The translations under genes were made by a program, and so were the position numbers. A DNA stretch of 52,834 bases from Steroidobacteraceae bacterium (lineage in GTDB: Bacteria; Pseudomonadota; Gammaproteobacteria; Steroidobacterales; Steroidobacteraceae). The stretch is from contig JAPZRU010000024.1 of the NCBI GenBank assembly GCA_027531255.1, positions 1 to 52,834 on the forward strand, read 5' to 3'. Of this stretch, positions 1 to 6,873 are shown piece after piece. A model generated the notes under the pieces. That model saw nothing but the letters and a program-made list of their open reading frames with translations. It made no database searches and was not told the DNA's origin. Position 1 is the first letter of the stretch. Each line of letters starts with the position of its first letter.

Positions 1-2
1 GC

Positions 3-221
3 GGCCAGCCCGCGGACTTCAAGTCGATGCCAGTCGTTGGCGCGGGCGCTTACGAGATTCGCGTTCGCGACTCCTCTGGTGCCTATCGGGTCATCTACGT
101 GGCCAAGTTCGAAGCCGCCGTTTACGTGCTGCACGCCTTCCGGAAGAAGACGCAGCAGACTGCCAAGGCCGACTTGGAGCTGGCGCAGGTTCGCTACAAG
201 CTCATTCGAGGAAAGCCATGA
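3..221 (+). CDS. RelE/HigB (Gp49-like) toxin, 5' end cut by window
   Basis: Toxin half of a type II toxin-antitoxin pair; this family usually acts as a ribosome-dependent mRNA interferase. The frame is open from the first complete codon, so the gene begins before the window; about 72 residues are visible. The visible part carries the conserved core of Gp49/HigB proteins: G-A-Y-E-I-R-V, then Y-R-V-I-Y-V, then a V-L-H-A-F-x-K-K-T-Q-Q-T segment. Its stop overlaps the start of the next gene by ATGA, so the two are translationally coupled, toxin first, as in HigBA. The internal ATG at 27 is unlikely to be the start because homology-like residues continue upstream of it. Family assignment is by motif only. 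Confidence 0.75.
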   Translation, partial: GQPADFKSMPVVGAGAYEIRVRDSSGAYRVIYVAKFEAAVYVLHAFRKKTQQTAKADLELAQVRYKLIRGKP

Positions 222-529
222 GAAAGAAGTCCGACCCTCGCCTTTCGGATACGCGCCGGACCAAGGGCAGCGGCAATGTGTTCATCGATCTCGGTTTCGA
301 TCCGGCGGAGGCCAAGGTCATGGCGCTCCGTGCCGAAGCCATGATCCGCATCGAGCAGCACCTGAAAGCGCAGGGCTGGACTCAGGTCGAAGCGGCCAAG
401 CGCCTGGGCATCACGCAGCCTCGCGTGTCGCGTCTGATCAAGGGGCGGTGGCAGGACTTCAGTCTCGATATGCTGCTGACGCTGGCGGCGCGCGCCGGTC
501 TCGAACCGGAACTCAGACTAGCCGCCTGA
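218..529 (+). CDS. HigA-like XRE-family antitoxin
   Basis: Antitoxin and probable autorepressor of the preceding toxin. The protein has 103 residues. The N-terminal third is basic and polar. A lambda-type helix-turn-helix sits at about residues 52-80: W-T-Q-V-E-A-A-K-R-L-G-I-T-Q-P-R-V-S-R-L-I. A C-terminal segment (L-L-T-L-A-A-R-A-G-L-E) is typical of the short XRE proteins that accompany Gp49-type toxins. The start overlaps the toxin stop (ATGA at 218-221), which fixes it. Its operator would lie before the toxin gene, outside the window. Confidence 0.85.
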   Translation: MRKKSDPRLSDTRRTKGSGNVFIDLGFDPAEAKVMALRAEAMIRIEQHLKAQGWTQVEAAKRLGITQPRVSRLIKGRWQDFSLDMLLTLAARAGLEPELRLAA

Positions 530-765
530 GTGGGTTCCGGTTGGCGGACGGTGCATACGGGCTGAAGCGAGTCTAGGGAACGCCGTTGCAGTGGGAAGTC
601 ACTCGGTCGGGTGACAGCTTCGCTCGTCTGATGGCCGACGTGTCGAAGTGGCTGGCATGGGTCGAAACCGGACAGAGAGCAACCCCGGGTCGCCCCGACG
701 TCCTACCGAGCAATCAACAGGCGTGAGCGTCCCGTCCTTGCAGGCCTTTCCTCGGACCTCGGCGC

Positions 766-1632
766 TCACCGCTTCCTGAACTGCAGCAGGTAGTTCTCCC
801 GCAGCACGGGCAGGTCCACTTCCCGCACGAGTTCGAAGCCCGCGGCCTCGATCTCGCGGATCACGGTCTCCTTCCCGGCGCGCACGTGGCCGAGGATCCA
901 GTCGCTCGACACGCCCTCGATGCGCTCGAAGTCGAGCACGTACATCGTGCCGCCGGACACGAGCGCGCGCGACAGGTCCGCGAGCATCGTCTGCGGATAC
1001 TCGAAGTGGTGGTAGACGTCGGAGCTGAACACGACGTCCACGGACGCTTCGGCCAAGTTCGTCGTGCGATCCGTGCCGAGCACGGTCGTCACCTGCGCAA
1101 GGCCCTGCCGCTTCGCGGTCGCCTCGATCCACTTCAGCAGCGGCGGCGCGATGTCCACCGCGTACACGCGCCCGCGCGGGCCCACCGCACCCGCGAACAG
1201 CGGCACGTAGATGCCCGTCCCCGCGCCGATGTCGGCGATGCGCTGGCCCGGCTTCAGCGCCATCGCCCGCAGAACGTCGAAGCGCGCCGCGTAGGCCTCG
1301 CGGCTCTCGCCGGCGAAGCCCTCGGCGAGTTCGCGCACGTTCAGCCTCGGGTCGCGGTACGGGTCGTTGATGCCGGGGCGGACGCTGCGCTCGGCGGAGG
1401 CGGGCGCGGCGGGCATTGCAGGCCGTGACGGTGCGGTGGCCGCGGCGCCGGACTGGGCGGTGGCCAGGGCGGGCGCGACGGCCCACGCGAGCGCGACGAG
1501 CAGGAGCGCGGCGACGGAGCGCGCGAGGGGGCGCGGCTGGCCTGGAGCGGCCTTCGATGCGGGCGTGCGCAGAGGCGGGGTGCCTGCGGCGGGGTGGCCA
1601 CGGCGGATGACAGGGGGCGGAGCCGGCGTCAT
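766..1632 (-). CDS. Exported class I SAM-dependent methyltransferase
   Basis: Predicted methyltransferase of 288 residues with an N-terminal hydrophobic export segment (S-V-A-A-L-L-L-V-A-L-A-W then A-L-A-T-A-Q, a plausible signal peptidase site). The Rossmann core follows. Motif I is I-A-D-I-G-A-G-T-G-I-Y, the acidic end of strand 2 is Y-A-V-D-I-A, and the post-core motif is D-V-V-F-S-S-D-V-Y-H-H-F. A late S-G-G-T-M-Y-V-L-D-F strand completes it. I chose the ATG at 1632 because it begins just before the export segment and has an AAGGA about ten bases upstream. The reading frame runs back to 1962, but that stretch is arginine-rich and has no family resemblance. The substrate is unknown. A periplasmic SAM enzyme would need a cofactor supply, so the hydrophobic segment may instead be a membrane anchor. 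Confidence 0.75.
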   Translation of the reverse strand: MTPAPPPVIRRGHPAAGTPPLRTPASKAAPGQPRPLARSVAALLLVALAWAVAPALATAQSGAAATAPSRPAMPAAPASAERSVRPGINDPYRDPRLNVRELAEGFAGESREAYAARFDVLRAMALKPGQRIADIGAGTGIYVPLFAGAVGPRGRVYAVDIAPPLLKWIEATAKRQGLAQVTTVLGTDRTTNLAEASVDVVFSSDVYHHFEYPQTMLADLSRALVSGGTMYVLDFERIEGVSSDWILGHVRAGKETVIREIEAAGFELVREVDLPVLRENYLLQFRKR

Positions 1633-1746
1633 GAGGCGAATCCTTCGCGTGCGGTCCCCGCGAGAGTAGTCCGTGTCCGGCGCGTGTGTCGCGCCGAATC
1701 GAGGCGTATCCGTGACGAAGTCGTCGATGCGCCCCGCGCGCGGTGC

Positions 1747-1775
1747 CGATATCATCAACCCCGCACGCGATATCA
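1747..1775 (+). promoter_or_regulatory. Direct repeat, candidate operator of the VapB-like antitoxin
   Basis: The octamer CGATATCA occurs at 1747-1754 and again at 1768-1775. The copies are exactly 21 bp apart, two helical turns, and end 13 bp before the antitoxin start. Each copy contains the palindrome GATATC. Two in-phase half sites just upstream of a ribbon-helix-helix antitoxin fit autoregulation by RHH dimers binding side by side. The repeat is seen directly; the regulatory role is inferred. Confidence 0.55.
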
Positions 1776-1788
1776 CCGGAGCTACCCC

Positions 1789-2031
1789 ATGGTCCGTACG
1801 GTCGTCAGCCTCGATCCCGAGGACAAGGCCTGGCTGGATGCGCGTGCGCGCCGGCTCGGGCGTCCGATGACCGCGCTCGTACGCGAGGCCGTCGCGCGTA
1901 TGCGCGCCCAGGAAAGCGAGAGCGGCGAGGACACGCTGTCCGAAGTGCTGGCGCGAACGCACGGGCTCTCGAAGCAGGGCGACGGACGCGCGCGCCAGCG
2001 GCGTCTCCGTGACGAGTGGGCGCGTCGGTGA
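1789..2031 (+). CDS. vapB: Ribbon-helix-helix (CopG/VapB-type) antitoxin
   Basis: Antitoxin of 80 residues. The N-terminus gives a beta strand plus two helices of the RHH fold (V-R-T-V-V-S-L-D-P-E-D-K-A-W-L-D-A-R-A, then G-R-P-M-T-A-L-V-R-E-A-V). The polar, basic C-terminus (residues about 40-80) would wrap the toxin. I start it at the ATG at 1789, directly after a tandem operator-like repeat. The frame remains open upstream but that part is arginine-rich and non-homologous. The stop overlaps the next start by GTGA. Product family is clear; VapB versus another RHH antitoxin name is a convention set by the PIN partner. Confidence 0.8.
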   Translation: MVRTVVSLDPEDKAWLDARARRLGRPMTALVREAVARMRAQESESGEDTLSEVLARTHGLSKQGDGRARQRRLRDEWARR

Positions 2032-2399
2032 CCTACCTGCTCGACTCGGTCATCCTGATCGACCACTTCGATGGCGTCCCGCAGGCGACCCGCTTCCTCG
2101 AACGGCACGGCTCCGACGCCGCGATCTCCGCGATCACCCGCGCCGAAGTGCTCGCGGGATTCGACGACGACGACGCGCCTCACGCGCGGTTGCTGCTCGA
2201 TCGCCTGCGCTTCCTGCCCATGGATGCACGGGTGGCCGACGAAGCGGCACGCCTGCGCCGGCGCACCCGCCTGAAGCTGCCGGACGCGATCCAGGCGGCT
2301 TTCGCAGCGGTTCACGGCCTGAAGCTGGCCACACGCAACGTGAAGGACTTCGCGCCCGGGCGCTTCGGGTTCGTGGTCGAGCCCTACCGGCTTCGCTGA
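2028..2399 (+). CDS. vapC: PIN-domain toxin, VapC family
   Basis: Predicted Mg-dependent endoribonuclease toxin of 123 residues. The PIN acidic residues are visible: the first Asp in Y-L-L-D-S at residue 6, Glu in I-T-R-A-E-V-L around residue 40, Asp in L-P-D-A-I-Q-A-A around residue 90, and the last strand A-T-R-N-V-K-D-F, in which Asn precedes the usual Asp. GTG at 2028 was chosen because it overlaps the antitoxin stop in a GTGA. A second GTG at 2016 would add four residues and cannot be excluded. The pair is complete, compact and chromosomally embedded between ordinary genes. Confidence 0.88.
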   Translation: MTYLLDSVILIDHFDGVPQATRFLERHGSDAAISAITRAEVLAGFDDDDAPHARLLLDRLRFLPMDARVADEAARLRRRTRLKLPDAIQAAFAAVHGLKLATRNVKDFAPGRFGFVVEPYRLR

Positions 2400-2473
2400 A
2401 CGCGGGCCTGGCCGCCCGCTTCATCCCGCCGGCGCCGCTGCAGTATCCTGCGGCCGTCCACGGAGCCTCGCCC

Positions 2474-2740
2474 ATGCCCACCTACGACTACCTCTGCCCG
2501 GCGAACGGCCGCGTCGTCGAAGTCGAGCACAAGATGTCCGAGCGCCTCGCCACCTGGGGCGCGCTGTGCGAGCGCGCGGGCCTGCCGCTCGGCGACACGC
2601 CCGCGCGCACGAAGGTCGAGCGCCTCGCCACCGGCGGCAACGTCGTGAAGGCCGGCGCGCTCGGCAGCGCGCAGGAACGCCCCTGCGACACCGGCCCCTG
2701 CGGCGCGCCGGCCTGCGGCACCGGCGCCTGCGCCTACTGA
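2474..2740 (+). CDS. FmdB-like putative zinc-ribbon protein with cysteine-rich tail
   Basis: Small protein of 88 residues opening with the FmdB/CxxC_CXXC_SSSS signature style M-P-T-Y-D-Y-L-C. In the usual family the first cysteine is part of a CxxC knuckle. Here C8 is followed by P-A-N-G, so the second cysteine is missing, and the next cysteine is C32. The C-terminus instead has four cysteines at strict five-residue spacing (C71, C76, C81, C86) in a Gly/Ala/Pro/Thr tail. This could bind a metal. The function is not established for the family. A GGAG lies upstream of the ATG. The next gene starts 8 bp after its stop, so the two are probably co-transcribed. Confidence 0.65.
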   Translation: MPTYDYLCPANGRVVEVEHKMSERLATWGALCERAGLPLGDTPARTKVERLATGGNVVKAGALGSAQERPCDTGPCGAPACGTGACAY

Positions 2741-2748
2741 CGCCGGGC

Positions 2749-3468
2749 GTGCCCACGCCGATCGAGCTGGTCGGCTTCGACGCCGACGACACGCTCTGGC
2801 ACAGCGAGCGGTACTACGAGGCCGCGCACGCGGAGTTCGAGGCGATCGTCGGTCGCTACGTGGACGTCGCGGACGTGCGCGTGCACGACCGACTGCTCGC
2901 GGTCGAGCGCGAGAACGTGAAGCTGTTCGGCTACGGCGTGAAGGGCATGACGCTGTCGATGGTCGAGGCCGCGATCGCGCTGACGGACGCGCGCATCGCC
3001 GCCGAGGACGTGCACCGCATCGTCATGCTGGGCAAGGGCGTGCTGGAGCATCCGGTGGAACTGCTGCCCGGCGTGCGCGAGGCCGTCGAGGCGGTGAGCG
3101 CGAACCACCGCGTCGTGCTGATCACGAAGGGCGACCTGCACCACCAGGAGCGCAAGGTCGAGCGGTCGGGGCTCGCGGACCTGTTCCACCGCATCGAGAT
3201 CGTCAGCGAGAAGGACGAACGCCGCTACGCCGCGCTGCTGGAGCAGTTCGAAGTCCCGGCCGGCGCGTTCGCGATGGTCGGCAACTCGTACAAGTCGGAC
3301 GTGGCCCCGGTGCTCGCGCTCGGCGGCTGGGGTGTGTACGTGCCGTACCCGCTGCTGTGGGCGCTGGAGCGCGTCGAGATCGACGCGAGCCACCCGCGGT
3401 TCGCGCAGGTGGCGTCGCTGGCGCAACTGCCGGCGGCGCTCGCCGGCCTTGCCGACGGCGCGGCCTGA
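2749..3468 (+). CDS. HAD-superfamily hydrolase (phosphatase)
   Basis: Haloacid dehalogenase-like hydrolase of 239 residues. Motif I is F-D-A-D-D-T-L-W (nucleophile D11, acid/base D13). Motif II is V-L-I-T-K-G-D, motif III a lysine in I-V-S-E-K-D-E, and motif IV G-N-S-Y-K-S-D-V. An alpha-helical cap lies between motifs I and II (about residues 17-100). This is a full HAD set and the length is normal for subfamily I phosphatases. GTG at 2749 places D11 where expected; upstream codons overlap the previous gene in another frame. The substrate cannot be read from the sequence; nucleotide or sugar phosphates are common for relatives. Confidence 0.85.
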   Translation: MPTPIELVGFDADDTLWHSERYYEAAHAEFEAIVGRYVDVADVRVHDRLLAVERENVKLFGYGVKGMTLSMVEAAIALTDARIAAEDVHRIVMLGKGVLEHPVELLPGVREAVEAVSANHRVVLITKGDLHHQERKVERSGLADLFHRIEIVSEKDERRYAALLEQFEVPAGAFAMVGNSYKSDVAPVLALGGWGVYVPYPLLWALERVEIDASHPRFAQVASLAQLPAALAGLADGAA

Positions 3469-3806
3469 CGACGGCCGCGGGCCCGGACGACAGCAGCTGC
3501 AGGATGCGCCGGCGCACCGGGCTCGCGAGGGCGCCGGTCAGGGGCGGTCGGCGCCAGCGATGGCGGACGAGACGAACCGGAGTACGCGGCACCCGTGCCG
3601 GAGGCGATACTGGCGACCTAAATGTCTGAAATGGCGCGATTTTTAAACCCCGGCACCTCCCTCGACGCCGCTGGCCGCACCGCCGCGTCGCGGCGCGAAA
3701 CTCGGCGGGATCGGTACTCCGTCCCGGAACGGTAGGCCCACCTGACAGTCCGGTGCCCCTACCGGTAAGATATTTCAGAAATTACTGAAATTACGGAATC
3801 GGAAGC
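3469..3806. other. Intergenic region before the gbsR-like/cydAB operon
   Basis: A 338-bp stretch without a supportable gene. Its right end holds the promoter and operator described separately. An isolated copy of the operator half-site CTGAAAT lies at 3626-3632, about 145 bp upstream of the full palindrome, in an unusually A/T-rich patch (about 3620-3650). The remainder is GC-rich sequence in which I see nothing specific. Confidence 0.6.
3742..3791 (+). promoter_or_regulatory. Promoter with palindromic operator for the gbsR-like/cydAB operon
   Basis: A sigma70-like promoter is visible: CTGACA at 3742-3747 (5 of 6 to consensus), an 18-bp spacer, and TAAGAT at 3766-3771. Immediately after the -10 is a 20-bp near-perfect palindrome at 3772-3791, with arms ATTTCAG and CTGAAAT around AAATTA. 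It is strikingly AT-rich for this genome. A dimeric winged-helix protein bound there would sit on the transcription start, so autorepression by the adjacent regulator is the simplest reading. The gene start follows 15 bp later. Confidence 0.7.
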
Positions 3807-4433
3807 ATGACCCCTCTGGTCCAGCGCTTCGTCCTCCACTGCGGCGAGATGGGCAGCCGCTGGGGCTTCAACCGCACGGTCGGCCAGATCTACGCCCTGC
3901 TGTTCGTCGCGGACCGCCCGCTGAACGCCGAGGAGATCGCCGATGCGCTCGGCTTCTCGCGCTCGAACGTCAGCATGGGCCTCAAGGAACTGCAGTCGTG
4001 GCGTCTCGTGCGCCTGCAGCACCAGCCGGGCGACCGGCGCGAGTACTTCTCCGCCCCCGACGACGTGTGGCGCATCTTCCGCACGCTGGTCGAGGAGCGC
4101 ACGCGCCGCGAGGTGGATCCGACGCTGTCGATGCTGCGCGACGCGCTCGTCGAGACGCCGCAGAGCGACTCGGAGCGGCACGCGCAGGGCCGCATGCGCG
4201 AGATGCACGACCTGATCGACCTCTCCACGCGCTGGATGCAGGACGTGCAGAAGCTCGAGACCGGCACGCTGACGCAGCTGATGTCGCTCGGCACGCAGGT
4301 GGCGAAGCTGCTCGAGCTGAAGGATCGGCTGCGGTGGCGGCCCGGCGAGCGCGCGGCCGACCCGGCGGACGTGACGCCGCCGCGGAGCGCGCCGCGCTCC
4401 GACGACGATGCGCCGGAGGCGAGCCGTGGCTGA
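3807..4433 (+). CDS. GbsR/MarR-family transcriptional regulator
   Basis: Winged-helix regulator of 208 residues. The helix-turn-helix spans about residues 38-68 (L-N-A-E-E-I-A-D-A-L-G-F-S-R-S-N-V-S-M-G-L-K-E-L) and is followed by the wing (V-R-L-Q-H-Q-P-G-D-R-R-E-Y-F). A helical C-terminal dimerisation region follows, then an acidic, proline-containing tail. The overall layout is that of GbsR-type proteins. It overlaps the next gene by 8 bp and is the first gene of the operon with cydAB, so it probably controls quinol oxidase expression and itself. The palindrome ahead of it is the likely binding site. The signal sensed is unknown. Confidence 0.85.
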   Translation: MTPLVQRFVLHCGEMGSRWGFNRTVGQIYALLFVADRPLNAEEIADALGFSRSNVSMGLKELQSWRLVRLQHQPGDRREYFSAPDDVWRIFRTLVEERTRREVDPTLSMLRDALVETPQSDSERHAQGRMREMHDLIDLSTRWMQDVQKLETGTLTQLMSLGTQVAKLLELKDRLRWRPGERAADPADVTPPRSAPRSDDDAPEASRG

Positions 4434-5841
4434 CGCCCTCCTGCTCGCGCGCATCCAGTTCGCCGCGAACATCACGTTCCACATCCTGTTCCCGACGATC
4501 ACGATCGCGCTGGGTTGGCTGCTGCTGTACTTCAAGCTGCGGTTCCGCGCGACCGGCGACGCGGCCTGGCTCGACGCCTACCGGCTCTGGACGAAGGTGT
4601 TCGCCGTGTCGTTCGCGCTCGGCGTCGTGAGCGGCATCGTGATGAGCTTCCAGTTCGGCACGAACTGGCCGGGCTTCATGGCGACGGTCGGCAACGTCGC
4701 GGGGCCGCTGCTGGCCTACGAGATCCTGACCGCGTTCTTCCTCGAGGCCGCGTTCCTCGGGATCATGCTGTTCGGCATCGGCCGCGTCAGCGACCGCGTG
4801 CACACGCTCGCGACCTTCCTCGTCGCCGCCGGCACCACGTTCTCCGCGTTCTGGATCATGGTGCTGAACTCGTGGATGCAGACGCCCGCCGGCTTCGAGA
4901 TGATCGACGGCCGCGCGCACGTCACGAGCTGGGCCGAGGTGATCTTCAATCCCTCGATGCCGTACCGGCTGACGCACATGCTGCTGGCCTCGGGGCTCAC
5001 GGTCGCGTTCCTGGTCGCGGGCATCAGCGCGTGGCGCTGGCTGCGCGGCGACCGCGGCGGCGACGTGCGGGTGGCGCTGCGCACCGGCGTACGCGTCGGC
5101 GCCGTGCTGATCCCGCTGCAGATCGTCGCCGGCGACTTCCACGGGCTGAACACGCTGGAGCACCAGCCCGCGAAGGTCGCGGCGATCGAGGGCGTGTGGG
5201 AGACGCAGCGCGGCGTGCCGCTGCTGCTGTTCGCGATCCCCGACGAGGACGAGCGCACCAACCACGCGGCGGTCGGCATCCCGAAGGCCGCGAGCCTCAT
5301 CCTCACGCACGAGCTGGACGGCGAGCTGCCGGGCCTGAACGAGTTCCCGGACGCGCACCCGCCCGTCGCACCCGTGTTCTGGAGCTTCCGGATCATGGTG
5401 GCGGTCGGCGTCGCGATGCTGCTCGTCGGCTGGGCCGCGGCGTGGCAGATGCGGCGCGGTGGCCCGCCGTCGCCGTGGACGATGCGCGCGCTCGTCTGGA
5501 TGAGTTTCTCGGGCTGGGTCGGCACCGTGAGCGGCTGGTACGTGGCCGAGATCGGGCGACAGCCGTACCTCGTGCACGGCGTGCTGAAGACCGCGGATGC
5601 GGTGTCGTCCGTGCCGGCGCCGATGGTCGCGGGCTCGCTCGCGATGTACGTCGCGCTCTACGTCGCGCTGACGCTGGCCTACGTATCGGTGGTGTTCCAC
5701 CTCGCGCGCAAGGCCGGACTCGCGAAGGGCGAGGCGCTCGCGCCGCCGCCGGCGGCGGTGCCGGCCGGCGATGCGCCGGCGGGGCCGGTCGTCGCGGCCG
5801 TGGTGCCGCCGCACGGCCGCTCCGCGGGAGCGCTGTCGTGA
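4426..5841 (+). CDS. cydA: Cytochrome bd-type quinol oxidase subunit I (cyanide-insensitive, CioA-like)
   Basis: Catalytic subunit of a bd-type terminal oxidase in the inner membrane; it oxidises quinol and reduces O2 to water without pumping protons. With the GTG start at 4426 the protein has 471 residues. Key heme ligand and channel positions fall where the family has them: H19 in I-T-F-H-I-L-F-P, E99 and E107 in Y-E-I-L-T-A-F-F-L-E-A-A-F, and H184 in L-T-H-M-L-L-A-S-G. The signature E-I-G-R-Q-P-Y-L-V-H-G-V-L-K-T near the C-terminus is of the GRQPY type seen in cyanide-insensitive oxidases. The short Q-loop and length also fit CioA. The C-terminal 40 residues are Ala/Pro-rich. An upstream ATG at 4408 is possible, but it would disturb the alignment of H19. 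Confidence 0.95.
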   Translation: MADALLLARIQFAANITFHILFPTITIALGWLLLYFKLRFRATGDAAWLDAYRLWTKVFAVSFALGVVSGIVMSFQFGTNWPGFMATVGNVAGPLLAYEILTAFFLEAAFLGIMLFGIGRVSDRVHTLATFLVAAGTTFSAFWIMVLNSWMQTPAGFEMIDGRAHVTSWAEVIFNPSMPYRLTHMLLASGLTVAFLVAGISAWRWLRGDRGGDVRVALRTGVRVGAVLIPLQIVAGDFHGLNTLEHQPAKVAAIEGVWETQRGVPLLLFAIPDEDERTNHAAVGIPKAASLILTHELDGELPGLNEFPDAHPPVAPVFWSFRIMVAVGVAMLLVGWAAAWQMRRGGPPSPWTMRALVWMSFSGWVGTVSGWYVAEIGRQPYLVHGVLKTADAVSSVPAPMVAGSLAMYVALYVALTLAYVSVVFHLARKAGLAKGEALAPPPAAVPAGDAPAGPVVAAVVPPHGRSAGALS

Positions 5842-6851
5842 TGCCGGATCTCTCGACGCCGGCCGGCTGGCTGCCGGTCGTCTTCCTCGGGCTGATGGGG
5901 CTCGCGATCCTCGCGTACGTCGTGCTCGACGGCTTCGACCTCGGCGTCGGCATACTCCTGCGCGAGGCCGACGACGCGCAGAAAGACGCGATGATCGCCT
6001 CGATCGGCCCGTTCTGGGACGCGAACGAGACCTGGCTCGTGCTCGGCGTCGGGTTGCTGCTGGTCGCATTCCCGCTCGCGCACGGCCCGATCCTCACGGC
6101 GCTCTACGTGCCGGTCACGCTGATGCTGTTCGGGCTCGTGCTGCGCGGCGTCGCGTTCGACTTCCGCGTGAAGGCGCACGCGCGCCACAAGGGCACCTGG
6201 AACCTCGCGTTCCACGGCGGCTCGGTGCTGGCCGCGGTCGCGCAGGGCGTGATGCTCGGGCTGGTGGTCGTCGGCTTCGAGGACGGCTGGCGCGCGCTCG
6301 TCTTCGCGCTCGCGATCGGCCTCGGCCTGCCGGCGGGCTACGCGCTGCTCGGCGCGACGTGGCTGATCCTGAAGACGGAGGACGAGCTGCAGCGGCGGGC
6401 CGTGCGCTGGGCGCGCACGAGCCTGTGGTTCACCGCGTTCGGCATCGTCGCCGTCTCGCTCGCGACGCCGCTCGTGAGCCCGCGCATCTTCGACCGCTGG
6501 TTCCAGCTGCCGAACCTGATCGGGCTCGCGCCGATCCCGCTGCTGACCGGCCTCCTGTTCGTGCTGCTGCACTGGGCGCTGAAGCGGCTGCCGCTGCCGG
6601 GCGACCACGGCGCGTGGATCCCGTTCGCGCTGTCGATCTCGATCTTCGTGCTCGCCTTCGCGGGGCTCGCCTACAGCCTGTTCCCGTACCTGATCGTCGA
6701 CCGGATGACGATCTGGGACGCGGCCGCGGCGCCGGAATCGCTGAGCATCATCCTGGTCGGCGTGGCGATCGTGCTGCCGATGATCGTGGCGTGGAACGCG
6801 TTCGCGTACCGCGTGTTCGCGGGCAAGGCGAGGGCGCTGAGCTACGGCTGA
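5841..6851 (+). CDS. cydB: Cytochrome bd-type quinol oxidase subunit II
   Basis: Partner subunit of the bd oxidase, 336 residues with eight to nine hydrophobic segments. The N-terminal family motif Y-V-V-L-D-G-F-D-L-G-V-G-I-L lies in the first helix, followed by P-F-W-D-A-N-E-T-W-L-V. Start ATG shares its A with the TGA of the first subunit (TGATG at 5839-5843), so translation is coupled. The gene ends the operon; only 12 bp separate its stop from the converging ahpF stop. No CydX-like small subunit or CydDC exporter is visible nearby, which is usual for Cio-type operons. Confidence 0.94.
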   Translation: MPDLSTPAGWLPVVFLGLMGLAILAYVVLDGFDLGVGILLREADDAQKDAMIASIGPFWDANETWLVLGVGLLLVAFPLAHGPILTALYVPVTLMLFGLVLRGVAFDFRVKAHARHKGTWNLAFHGGSVLAAVAQGVMLGLVVVGFEDGWRALVFALAIGLGLPAGYALLGATWLILKTEDELQRRAVRWARTSLWFTAFGIVAVSLATPLVSPRIFDRWFQLPNLIGLAPIPLLTGLLFVLLHWALKRLPLPGDHGAWIPFALSISIFVLAFAGLAYSLFPYLIVDRMTIWDAAAAPESLSIILVGVAIVLPMIVAWNAFAYRVFAGKARALSYG

Positions 6852-6873
6852 GGCGGCGGGCCGTCAGGCCGCC
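6852..6873. terminator. Possible bidirectional hairpin between cydB and ahpF
   Basis: GGCGGC at 6852-6857 can pair with GCCGCC at 6868-6873, directly after the cydB stop and overlapping the last codons of ahpF on the other strand. There is no T-run. In a genome this GC-rich a six-base stem is weak evidence, so the call rests mainly on its position between convergent genes. Confidence 0.25.

Noticed and set aside
599-1486. Minus-strand open frame of 295 codons overlapping the methyltransferase
   Set aside because: Arginine-rich shadow of the methyltransferase gene in another frame; no motif, while the methyltransferase frame has complete SAM motifs.
3982-6069. 695-codon minus-strand frame opposite gbsR-like and cydAB
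   Set aside because: Low-complexity Arg/Asp/His composition and fully covered by strongly conserved oxidase genes on the other strand.
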